Shown piece after piece: positions 1-6,641 of a stretch of DNA of 7,443 bases. The position numbers and the translations under genes were made by a program. Location: assembly GCA_945863785.1 (NCBI GenBank), contig CAMBAQ010000090.1, forward strand, positions 1 through 7,443, given 5' to 3'. Numbering within the stretch: position 1 is the stretch's first letter; each line of letters opens with the position of its first letter. This DNA comes from Chthoniobacter flavus. Its GTDB lineage: Bacteria; Verrucomicrobiota; Verrucomicrobiia; Chthoniobacterales; Terrimicrobiaceae. The notes beneath the pieces were generated by a model, which saw only the letters and a list, made by a program, of their open reading frames with translations, was not told the origin of the DNA and did no database searches.

Positions 1-1215
1 AACCATGGCAGCACGGCGATCGGGGCTTGCGAGAAGGGCACTCACAGCATAGTGGATTTCATTTGCATTATTCACCTCCATGGCGCCATCCACTTGAAGA
101 AAAGACCGATTGAGCGTCGAGAAGTTCTGCATATGTGGGCCGAAAATCACAGGCACCCCAGCTGTAATGGGTTCCGCAGGATTCTGCCCCCCCTTAGCGC
201 GGAGACTTTTTCCAACGAAAACCACCGTAGCACAGAAATACCATCCAGCCAGTTCGCCTGTGGTATCAACCAGCAGCACGTCAGGACGCCCCTCGGGCAA
301 GGAATTTTTACGCCGCATGACCGTAAGACCTGTCATTTCGAGTTGGCGAGCCACTGCATCCGCACGTTCATGGTGACGTGGAACAAGAATGAGAAACAAA
401 TCGGGGTAAGATTTCCGAAGCTCCTTGTAGACCTCCGCTAAAATCAACTCCTCGCCCTCAAATGTACTACCACCAAGAAGAACGGGAGCGCCCTTCGGAA
501 TTCCGATCCCTTCCAGAACGGGACGAAAATCACGTGCAGGCCGGGGCGCGGTAGCGCTATCGTCAAATTTAATACTACCCGTGAGGACAAGTTTGGCGGG
601 ATCGAGGCCAAGAGATTTCCAGCGATCTGTATCACGGGCTTCTTGAAGACAGAGGAGATGGAGCTGATTGAAAACCGGGGCTGTGATCCAGCGCGCCGCG
701 CGGTAGCGTTTTTCCGAACGCGGAGAGAGTCTGGCATTAACGAGCGCCGCCTTGGCGCCCATCCGGCGAACCTCCCAAAGAATATTTGGCCAAATTTCCG
801 CTTCCACCAGAATGAGACAGCGCGGACGGATCAATCTGACGACCCGGCGGGCGACAGGGTAAAAATCGAGCGGATTATAAATCGGTTCCAACCAAGCTGA
901 TTTTCGACTGACAGCAAGTTTGAAGCCGGTCGAGGTGGTGGTCGAGAGAACAAATGCAAGCTCAGGATCAGCCTCGCGCATCGATTGGATCAGCTTCAGC
1001 GCGATATTCACTTCACCGACGCTCACGGCATGAACCCACACCCGATTCGTACCCGCAATTTTTTCGCGAACACCCGCTGAATAGATCCCAAAACGCTGCC
1101 CGAATTTATGCCTGTAATTCCCTCGCCGAGTCATTCGAATCAGAAATCCCGGCAGCAAAAGCAAGAGTACAATCGGGAAAAGCAGGTTATAAAAAAAACG
1201 AACGACGCGAATCAT
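1..1215 (-). CDS. waaA: 3-deoxy-D-manno-octulosonic acid (Kdo) transferase, 3' end cut by window
   Basis: Translating the minus strand from the ATG at 1215-1213 gives 405 uninterrupted codons to the window edge. The family is usually about 420-430 residues, so only the last few tens are missing. WaaA (KdtA) transfers Kdo from CMP-Kdo to lipid A precursor at the inner face of the cytoplasmic membrane, starting the LPS core. Visible: a hydrophobic N-terminal membrane anchor (about residues 7-26), the basic RRGNYRHKFGQRFG stretch (30-43), and WVHAVSVGE (60-68), whose Glu68 matches the family's catalytic glutamate. Further on come ILVEAEIWPN, LTGSIKFD, LLGGSTFEGEE, LVPRHHERAD and GGQNPAEPITAGVPVIFGPHM, typical of the C-terminal GT-B (CMP-Kdo binding) domain. 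The start overlaps the rsmD stop as ATGA, with only a weak AAGAA upstream, so translational coupling is likely. Whether it adds one, two or more Kdo residues cannot be read from the sequence. Identification is firm. Confidence 0.95.
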   Translation of the reverse strand, partial: MIRVVRFFYNLLFPIVLLLLLPGFLIRMTRRGNYRHKFGQRFGIYSAGVREKIAGTNRVWVHAVSVGEVNIALKLIQSMREADPELAFVLSTTTSTGFKLAVSRKSAWLEPIYNPLDFYPVARRVVRLIRPRCLILVEAEIWPNILWEVRRMGAKAALVNARLSPRSEKRYRAARWITAPVFNQLHLLCLQEARDTDRWKSLGLDPAKLVLTGSIKFDDSATAPRPARDFRPVLEGIGIPKGAPVLLGGSTFEGEELILAEVYKELRKSYPDLFLILVPRHHERADAVARQLEMTGLTVMRRKNSLPEGRPDVLLVDTTGELAGWYFCATVVFVGKSLRAKGGQNPAEPITAGVPVIFGPHMQNFSTLNRSFLQVDGAMEVNNANEIHYAVSALLASPDRRAAMV

Positions 1216-1760
1216 TTCTTGGCCAAGTAAAGGATTTCGCTGCCGCCATAGCGCTTGGATTTTAGAACTTCGAAAACACTTTCATCAAGCGTACCAGCGG
1301 CCTGTTTTTCCAAGACAAATAATCCGCCGGGCTTGAGTGCCGCCGCCAATTTGAGAGAGGCCGCCAAGGCCTCCGCATGCTTCACGTCCTCCGGTTTCTT
1401 GGAGTACGGCGGATCAGCAAAAATAATATCGAAACTCTCTGGATGCGCATGCAGATCCAGAAACCGGTAGGCGTCCATGGTTTGAACGCTGGCCGAGACT
1501 CCAGCCATCCGGAGATTCTCATGAATACAACGTACGCAGCGTTCATTGCTATCAACCAAGACAGCTGCGGAAGCACCGCGACTGAGGGCCTCAATCCCCA
1601 TGGCTCCAGAACCGGCAAAGAGATCCAGAACGACAGATCCCGGAACCAAATCACCAAGACTCGAGAAAACAGCACCCTTAACTCGATCCATCGTTGGCCT
1701 GAGTCCATCAGGCGGAGCTTTGAGTGGTCGCCCGCCGGCGCTACCTGAAATAATCCGCAT
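1212..1760 (-). CDS. rsmD: 16S rRNA (guanine(966)-N2)-methyltransferase
   Basis: A complete 182-residue protein, normal length for RsmD, which uses S-adenosylmethionine to methylate N2 of G966 of 16S rRNA in the small ribosomal subunit. Visible motifs in order: MRIISGSAGGRPL (1-13), the RPTMDRVKGAVF block (21-32; many homologues have VREA where this has VKGA), SAM-binding motif LDLFAGSGAMGIEALSRGA (45-63), Asp70 at the end of the next strand (VLVDSN), and the catalytic DPPY (116-119) of N2/N6 amino-methyltransferases. The ATG at 1760-1758 lies 6 bp after the stop of the AsmA-like gene; the weak Shine-Dalgarno AAGAG overlaps that stop. The gene overlaps waaA by 4 bp. This arrangement points to a shared transcript and coupled translation. 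Confidence 0.95.
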   Translation of the reverse strand: MRIISGSAGGRPLKAPPDGLRPTMDRVKGAVFSSLGDLVPGSVVLDLFAGSGAMGIEALSRGASAAVLVDSNERCVRCIHENLRMAGVSASVQTMDAYRFLDLHAHPESFDIIFADPPYSKKPEDVKHAEALAASLKLAAALKPGGLFVLEKQAAGTLDESVFEVLKSKRYGGSEILYLAKK

Positions 1761-1766
1761 CGTCTC

Positions 1767-3248
1767 TTAGGATCCCGGAGTCGCCACAGGGGGCGGTTGC
1801 GTTGGTTTCTTTTTTTTCTGCCCTTGGGATGGGCGAAGGAAGCTGTTGATGAGACCCCCAAGATCCTGTCCGATGCGAGTCCCGACTAATTTATCTAAAA
1901 GATCGGTCTTCGGACGGGCGAGTGTGCCGGAAATGCGAAATGGCATATTCGTATAGCCTTCCGTTTCGGAGGGCTCAAAGTTAGCCCCAATGAGGCCGCG
2001 TGTTTCCCTTCGTATTTTTTCATTCACATGAAATCTGGCTGCCAAGTTCAGCGCGCCTTCGAAACTGCTCTCCCCCGTTGCGTCCATGATGAAGTTATTC
2101 GAGGCGATGGCGATTTTGTCGACCACCACCTTACCATCTCGGATCGTTAGGTTCGCGTCAGCTTGCTTGAGATCGAGCATTTTAAGCTCATCCACGCCAA
2201 GCAGGTCGCCGATCTGGCGAATCACATCCAGAGGCTCCAATCGCGCCTCGACGAGGGAGGCAGAAACACCACCGGCGTAGGTATCAGGAAGCCCGATCAT
2301 TCCATTAAGCGTTCCATTAGCGAAAAGTTTACCACGTTTTCCGCCACCATTGATCCCCGCATCCTCGGACAGATTTTTGACTGAAACATTCTGAACGGCC
2401 AACCAGCTTTCGAAAGCGGGTGAAGGCTCCGGATTCACGGCAAAACGGGCAAAAATCGTGCCGTCAGCCCAATCCGCGACCACATCCGATATCACTAGCT
2501 TTCCTCCACTCCATTCGAAGCGTGCGGTCAGATGTGAAGGGTGGAAAAAACCGGCGATGGCGATTTTTTCGATTCGAATTTTTCCTACCACGGAACGATC
2601 CTTAGATACATGCGAGTCTATGGCAACATTCTCAAACTCGATTAATTGGTGACCTGCATCATCGTAGAAAACCGCTTTCCCATTACGAACCTTCATGGCG
2701 TCCACCTGAACGTCTGGTTGCGACTTCCTAGGTATCGGCAGGTTGCCGAGTGCGCTAGACTCAACGGCTAGAGGAGGGTTCGCAGACGGTCCAGGCACAG
2801 AGACTGGCCCCACATCAGGAAGCGAAAGTGAAATAACAGAGGGCCTAGGAGAGGCTTCGGTCGGAGCTTTAAGCATAGGCCATCTGCCGGATGGCGTCGG
2901 GATCGATACAAGAACTGGGTTCAAAAAAAGCACTTCCTTCACCACGATTTCACGTTGAAAAAGGGAAAGGAGATGAACCCGGACTCGGAGAGAGGAAATA
3001 GAAAGCGCTGGAACTTTGGAGTGACCTTGCGCAGGGAGGCTGAGTCCCGAAAAGGTGAATCCGGCCCAGGGAGTGAAGGAAGAATGCTCGATTTTAATAG
3101 GTGCCCCGACTGCACGAGAAATGGCAGCCCTCATCCGGTCCTGAACGCCCTCTGACTGCAGATAGATATTCGCAATAAGGACAATCGCGGCAAGAAGGAG
3201 CAATGCCCCTCCGGCAATAATCAGAATTGGCTTGGCAATCGAACGCAC
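1767..3248 (-). CDS. AsmA-family envelope protein
   Basis: A 493-residue protein with an N-terminal signal anchor (about residues 5-29, a long Leu/Ile/Ala run) and a large extracytoplasmic region. The anchor followed by VQDRMRAAISRAVGAPIKIEH and the LSLFQREIVVKEVLFLNPVL segment (95-113) are typical of AsmA-like proteins. The C-terminal part (RISGTLARPKTDLLDKLVG, then IGQDLGGLINSFL) matches the AsmA C-terminal region. Relatives belong to the bridge-like lipid-transfer group and affect outer-membrane lipid or protein homeostasis; the exact role here is unknown. A proline-rich stretch (about 129-178) separates the N-terminal repeats from the rest, and the C-terminus is a lysine run followed by a Pro/Thr-rich tail. 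The start is GTG: an in-frame TAG lies 9 bp upstream with no start codon between, and the hydrophobic anchor begins immediately after it. The nearest GGAG (3267-3264) is 15 nt away, which is long. First gene of the probable operon with rsmD and waaA. Confidence 0.8.
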   Translation of the reverse strand: MRSIAKPILIIAGGALLLLAAIVLIANIYLQSEGVQDRMRAAISRAVGAPIKIEHSSFTPWAGFTFSGLSLPAQGHSKVPALSISSLRVRVHLLSLFQREIVVKEVLFLNPVLVSIPTPSGRWPMLKAPTEASPRPSVISLSLPDVGPVSVPGPSANPPLAVESSALGNLPIPRKSQPDVQVDAMKVRNGKAVFYDDAGHQLIEFENVAIDSHVSKDRSVVGKIRIEKIAIAGFFHPSHLTARFEWSGGKLVISDVVADWADGTIFARFAVNPEPSPAFESWLAVQNVSVKNLSEDAGINGGGKRGKLFANGTLNGMIGLPDTYAGGVSASLVEARLEPLDVIRQIGDLLGVDELKMLDLKQADANLTIRDGKVVVDKIAIASNNFIMDATGESSFEGALNLAARFHVNEKIRRETRGLIGANFEPSETEGYTNMPFRISGTLARPKTDLLDKLVGTRIGQDLGGLINSFLRPSQGQKKKKPTQPPPVATPGS

Positions 3249-3284
3249 ACGAACAAGCTACCGCTCCTATCCCGAAAGTGAAGT

Positions 3285-4151
3285 GTGAATAAGACTCTAG
3301 TCATTTTTAATCCCACCGCCCGAAGCGACCGTGCCGCCAAGCTGCGGAGCAGAATCGAGGCCCTGCCCAACAATCCCGTCGTCCGACTCACCACCACTTC
3401 TGGGGATGCACGTCGCCTTGCTGCCGAAGCTGCCGCCGAGGGATTCGACACCATCGTCGCTGCTGGCGGGGACGGCACAGTGAACGAGGTCATCAACGGC
3501 ATGGCTGAATCTCGTTCCACCTTGGGCATTCTTCCTGTCGGCACAATGAATGTATTTGCATCTGAGATCGGCATTCCTCAAGGAAACCTCGAGCGCGCAT
3601 GGGAGGTGATCCAGCAAGGTCATACGCGTCCGCTGGATCTTCCTCAGGCAAATGGACACTATTTCATTCAACTGGCGGGAGTCGGATTGGATGCCGCCGT
3701 CGTCCAGCAAACCACCACGGAATCCAAAAAAGCGCTCGGCCCGCTGAGCTATCTCCTCACCTTGGCTCAAGTCGCCGCCGTGAAGCCCCCGTCACTAGTG
3801 ATCGAGGGCGATGGCATCCCAACACGGGAGGGCCGATTTGTCCTCATCGGCAATGGCCGACTTTATGGAGGTCCCTTTCCTCTCTTCAAAAAAGCCGACC
3901 TCAACGATGGACTTCTGGATGTTGTTGTTTTCAAAAACCAGAGCCATTGGGATGTCGTGAGATATTTTCAAGCCATCGCCTTTGGCACTCATCTCGCCCT
4001 TCCCGATGTAGAGTATTTCCAAGCCCCCTTGGTGCGTGTGCGGAGCACGGATGAGGTCCCATTCGAACTCGACGGCGAAGTCTGCGGCGTCCTTCCCTGC
4101 GAGTTCGGAATCTCGCCCAGCAAACTCTCCGTCCTCACTCCGAGGGATTAA
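3285..4151 (+). CDS. YegS/DgkB-type diacylglycerol/lipid kinase
   Basis: A 288-residue protein, normal length for the soluble bacterial lipid kinase family (YegS, DgkB, BmrU relatives). These use ATP to phosphorylate diacylglycerol or related lipids. Visible: the N-terminal strand and NPTA motif (VIFNPTA, 6-12), the nucleotide-binding GGDGTVNEVINGM (61-73), LGILPVGTMNVFASEIGIP (80-98; the GTxN motif), the GVGLDAAVV segment that opens the second domain, YGGPFPLFKKADLNDGLLDVVVF, and the C-terminal FELDGE (260-265), all family hallmarks. The true lipid substrate cannot be told from sequence. The start is GTG; an in-frame TGA just upstream excludes a longer protein, and GAAAG (3274-3278) is a weak ribosome site 6 nt before it. 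It is the only plus-strand gene, divergent from the AsmA-like gene and convergent with nadB, whose stop it overlaps. Confidence 0.9.
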   Translation: MNKTLVIFNPTARSDRAAKLRSRIEALPNNPVVRLTTTSGDARRLAAEAAAEGFDTIVAAGGDGTVNEVINGMAESRSTLGILPVGTMNVFASEIGIPQGNLERAWEVIQQGHTRPLDLPQANGHYFIQLAGVGLDAAVVQQTTTESKKALGPLSYLLTLAQVAAVKPPSLVIEGDGIPTREGRFVLIGNGRLYGGPFPLFKKADLNDGLLDVVVFKNQSHWDVVRYFQAIAFGTHLALPDVEYFQAPLVRVRSTDEVPFELDGEVCGVLPCEFGISPSKLSVLTPRD

Positions 4152-5740
4152 TTCCGCCGCGTGATCGTATCGTGCAAAAACCGCACGTCATCGCGCTCAA
4201 GATAATCCAACGTATAATGGAGTCCTCGACTTTCTTTGCGGCTCAGGGCGCAGTCCACGACAAGCGAGGCGACTGTGACCAGATTTCTCAACTCCAGGAG
4301 GTCGGTTGAAACCTTGAAATTCCAATAAAATTCCTGCACCTCGGCGTGAAGATTCCTTAAACGCGTAGCTGCACGCTGCAGTCGCTTGTCGGTTCTCACG
4401 ATGCCAACGTAATCCCACATCAGTCGCCGGATTTCCTCCCAATTGTGCGATATCACAACAAGCTCGTCGACGTCCTGAACCTCGCCGGAGCGCCACTCGG
4501 GCAGATCGAAGGAAAGACGCTCACGCCGTTGACGCGTGGATTTTTCAAATGCACGGTGGGCGGTAACGACTCCCTCGAGAAGGGAGTTGCTCGCAAGGCG
4601 GTTCGCTCCGTGGAGACCGTTGCAGGCGACCTCTCCGATGGCAAAAAGGCCACGCAAAGAAGTCTCTCCGTTGATGTCGACTTTCACTCCTCCGCATTGA
4701 TAGTGCGCCGCCGGCACGACAGGGATGGGTTTTTTTGTGATATCGAGACCGTTACGAAGACAGGTTTCGTAAATCGTCGGGAAGCGACTGATGATGAAGT
4801 CGGCCGGCTTGTGGGTGATGTCGAGATAGACACATTTCGCACCACTACGCTTCATTTCCGCATCGATGGCCCGAGCGACGATATCGCGGGGTGCGAGTTC
4901 CTTTTGGGGATTGTGGTGCTCCATGAAGCGTTGCCCACGCTCATTGATCAGAATGCCTCCTTCACCGCGCACCACCTCCGATATAAGGAAAGATTTGATA
5001 TCCGGATGGTAGAGGCAGGTCGGATGAAACTGAATGAATTCCATATTCGCGATGGCAGCACCCGCTCGCCAGGCCATGGCCACGCCGTCACCAGTGGCAA
5101 CATCGGGATTCGTTGTGTAGAGATAAACCTTTCCGCATCCACCCGTCGCGGCAACCGTGACATCGCTTCGCAGAGTTTCGACCACGCCGGTGGATTCATC
5201 GAGCACATAAACGCCCACGCAGGAATTTTCCATGGCGTAACCCAGCTTGCCGGTGGTGATCAAATCCACCGCCATGTGATTTTCCATCACCTCAATCTGT
5301 GAGTGCGCCGCGACCTGCTCGAGAAGGCGATGCTCGATCTCACGACCTGTCGCATCTTGAAAATGCAAAACCCGGCGCTTGGAGTGTCCCCCCTCGCGCC
5401 CGAGATCCAGTTCATTGCCGCCATTGCCATTCTCTCGGTGATCAAAGTGCACCCCGAGGTGCATAAGCTCGTCGATGCGGGAAGGCCCCTCCGTGACCAC
5501 AGCTCGAACCACATCCTCGTGGCAAAGACCCGCACCCGCATCGAGTGTGTCGCGAATGTGGAGTTCAAAGGAATCCTCATCACTCATCACGCAGGCCACG
5601 CCACCTTGCGCCCAAGCGGTATTGGAATCCGCACGTCCACGCTTGGTGATAAGTGCCACAGATCCGACCTTGGCCGCCTTGAGGGCGAAGGAAAGTCCGG
5701 CGATTCCGCTGCCAAGAACGATGAAATCAAATTCTCTCAT
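4148..5740 (-). CDS. nadB: L-aspartate oxidase
   Basis: A complete 530-residue flavoprotein (E. coli NadB is about 540). NadB oxidises L-aspartate to iminoaspartate, which NadA condenses with dihydroxyacetone phosphate to quinolinate in de novo NAD synthesis; it acts in the cytoplasm. Visible: FAD dinucleotide fold GSGIAG (10-15), SNTAWAQGG (39-47), RRVLHFQDATG (122-132), AATGGCGKVY (197-206), FIQFHPT (235-241), ELAPRDIVARAI (281-292), AAHYQCGG (344-351) and LHGANRLASNSLLEG (376-390). His239, Arg285, His346 and Arg381 fit the active-site positions known as His244, Arg290, His351 and Arg386 in E. coli. The HGANRLASNSLLE form and the C-terminal GLHYTLDY favour NadB over fumarate reductase or succinate dehydrogenase flavoprotein. 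The ATG overlaps the panC stop (ATGA). No Shine-Dalgarno precedes it, so it probably depends on panC translation. nadA and nadC are not in this window. Confidence 0.96.
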   Translation of the reverse strand: MREFDFIVLGSGIAGLSFALKAAKVGSVALITKRGRADSNTAWAQGGVACVMSDEDSFELHIRDTLDAGAGLCHEDVVRAVVTEGPSRIDELMHLGVHFDHRENGNGGNELDLGREGGHSKRRVLHFQDATGREIEHRLLEQVAAHSQIEVMENHMAVDLITTGKLGYAMENSCVGVYVLDESTGVVETLRSDVTVAATGGCGKVYLYTTNPDVATGDGVAMAWRAGAAIANMEFIQFHPTCLYHPDIKSFLISEVVRGEGGILINERGQRFMEHHNPQKELAPRDIVARAIDAEMKRSGAKCVYLDITHKPADFIISRFPTIYETCLRNGLDITKKPIPVVPAAHYQCGGVKVDINGETSLRGLFAIGEVACNGLHGANRLASNSLLEGVVTAHRAFEKSTRQRRERLSFDLPEWRSGEVQDVDELVVISHNWEEIRRLMWDYVGIVRTDKRLQRAATRLRNLHAEVQEFYWNFKVSTDLLELRNLVTVASLVVDCALSRKESRGLHYTLDYLERDDVRFLHDTITRRN

Positions 5741-6576
5741 TTAAGTGGAGGAAGCGGAATATTATCAATCAATCGGGCTTTTCCCAGAAAAACAGCCACG
5801 GCGAGACGTCCCTCAGATTTTCGATTTTTGAGGGAATCCAAAGTCACCGCCTCCACCGCCTCAGCATAATCCAATCGGGCCTTCGGTATTTTTTCTACAG
5901 CGCGCACAAGGGCTTTCACAATAGCGACAGGATCCTTGAGCTTTGTTGCGGCGGCCTGCATGGCAGCGTGGATCTGGGGAGCTAGCGCACGCTCCTCTGG
6001 AGTAAGATAGGCGTTCCTAGAACTAGCCGCGAGCCCATCCGACTCCCTTACAGTCGGCGAGGCCACGATCTCCAATGGGAAATTCAAGTCGCGGACCATG
6101 CGCCGAATGATGGCCAGTTGTTGCCAATCCTTCTCGCCAAAGATCGCGTGAGTGGGTTGAACGATGTTAAAAAGTTTGGCGACCACAGTGCAAACACCCC
6201 GAAAGTGGCCCGGTCTGGACCGCCCACAAAGGACGCTGGAGAGCGATTCTTCATCCACAAAAACCGAGCGATCGGGCCCATACATATCCGCGACCGTGGG
6301 AAGAAAAACCGCATCCGCTCCCGCTCGGCGACAGACAAGAAGATCGTTTTTAAGAGGCTTGGGATACGCGGCGATGTCCTCTCGAGGACCGAACTGGATC
6401 GGATTGAGAAAAATCGAAACCACCACGGAACCTTTCGGTCCAGCCAAGCGCCGAGCTCGAGCGATCAACGCTTCGTGTCCGTGATGAAGGGCTCCCATCG
6501 TGGGAACAAAAACCACTTTTCCCGTGAGTTTCTTTCGCCATGCCCGCAGGGATTCCATCGTGATCAAAGACTTCAT
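5737..6576 (-). CDS. panC: Pantothenate synthetase (pantoate--beta-alanine ligase)
   Basis: A complete 279-residue protein, the usual length. PanC joins pantoate and beta-alanine using ATP, through a pantoyl-adenylate intermediate, to make pantothenate for coenzyme A; it is cytoplasmic. Visible: PTMGALHHGH (25-34, the HIGH-type ATP-binding motif), VSIFLNPIQF (53-62), DAVFLPTVADMYGPD (88-102), GRSRPGHFRGVCTVVAKLFN (118-137), FGEKDWQQ (146-153), and RESDGLAASSRNAYL (177-191) containing the KMSKS-like Ser-Ser-Arg. All key residues appear present. The ATG at 6576-6574 follows a good ribosome site (AAAAGG, 5 nt spacing). It overlaps nadB by 4 bp and follows secG by 65 bp, so it may head its own unit or continue the secG transcript. 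Confidence 0.97.
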   Translation of the reverse strand: MKSLITMESLRAWRKKLTGKVVFVPTMGALHHGHEALIARARRLAGPKGSVVVSIFLNPIQFGPREDIAAYPKPLKNDLLVCRRAGADAVFLPTVADMYGPDRSVFVDEESLSSVLCGRSRPGHFRGVCTVVAKLFNIVQPTHAIFGEKDWQQLAIIRRMVRDLNFPLEIVASPTVRESDGLAASSRNAYLTPEERALAPQIHAAMQAAATKLKDPVAIVKALVRAVEKIPKARLDYAEAVEAVTLDSLKNRKSEGRLAVAVFLGKARLIDNIPLPPLK

Positions 6577-6581
6577 GAATG

Positions 6582-6587
6582 CCTTTT
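6582..6587 (-). promoter_or_regulatory. Ribosome binding site of panC
   Basis: AAAAGG on the minus strand, 5 nt before the panC ATG. It is the clearest Shine-Dalgarno in the window and supports that start. Confidence 0.6.
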
Positions 6588-6618
6588 ATGGAGTAACGGG
6601 GGCGCTAGATATTTTGAA

Positions 6619-6634
6619 CCGAGCCGATCCTCGG
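6619..6634 (-). other. Small GC-rich stem-loop between secG and panC
   Basis: On the minus-strand RNA, CCGAG (6634-6630) can pair with CUCGG (6623-6619) around a 6-nt loop, starting 7 nt after the secG stop codon. It is followed by UUCAAAAUAU rather than a U run, so it is not a clear intrinsic terminator. It could be a weak terminator, an RNA-processing or stability element, or chance. Confidence 0.25.
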
Positions 6635-6641
6635 ATGGTCA

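Noticed and set aside
52..900. Open frames on the plus strand and one on the minus strand inside waaA
   Set aside because: The waaA frame is open and recognisable through the whole region; the others are shadows.
1382..1861. 159-codon minus-strand open frame across the AsmA-rsmD junction
   Set aside because: It is the +1 frame of two well-supported genes and contains no domain of its own.
3297..3770. 157-codon minus-strand open frame opposite the lipid kinase
   Set aside because: The kinase on the plus strand carries all family motifs; the antisense product has no recognisable features.
4171..4187. CGTGC/GCACG stem with AAAAACC loop just inside the nadB 3' end, considered as a terminator for the kinase transcript
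   Set aside because: Only five pairs and no U run after it on either strand; it is within the conserved end of nadB.
4445..5869. Long plus-strand open frames (285 and 188 codons, same frame, one stop between) opposite nadB and the end of panC
   Set aside because: nadB and panC on the other strand have full-length, motif-complete proteins; the plus-strand translations show no recognisable domain and are explained by codon bias of the antisense frame.
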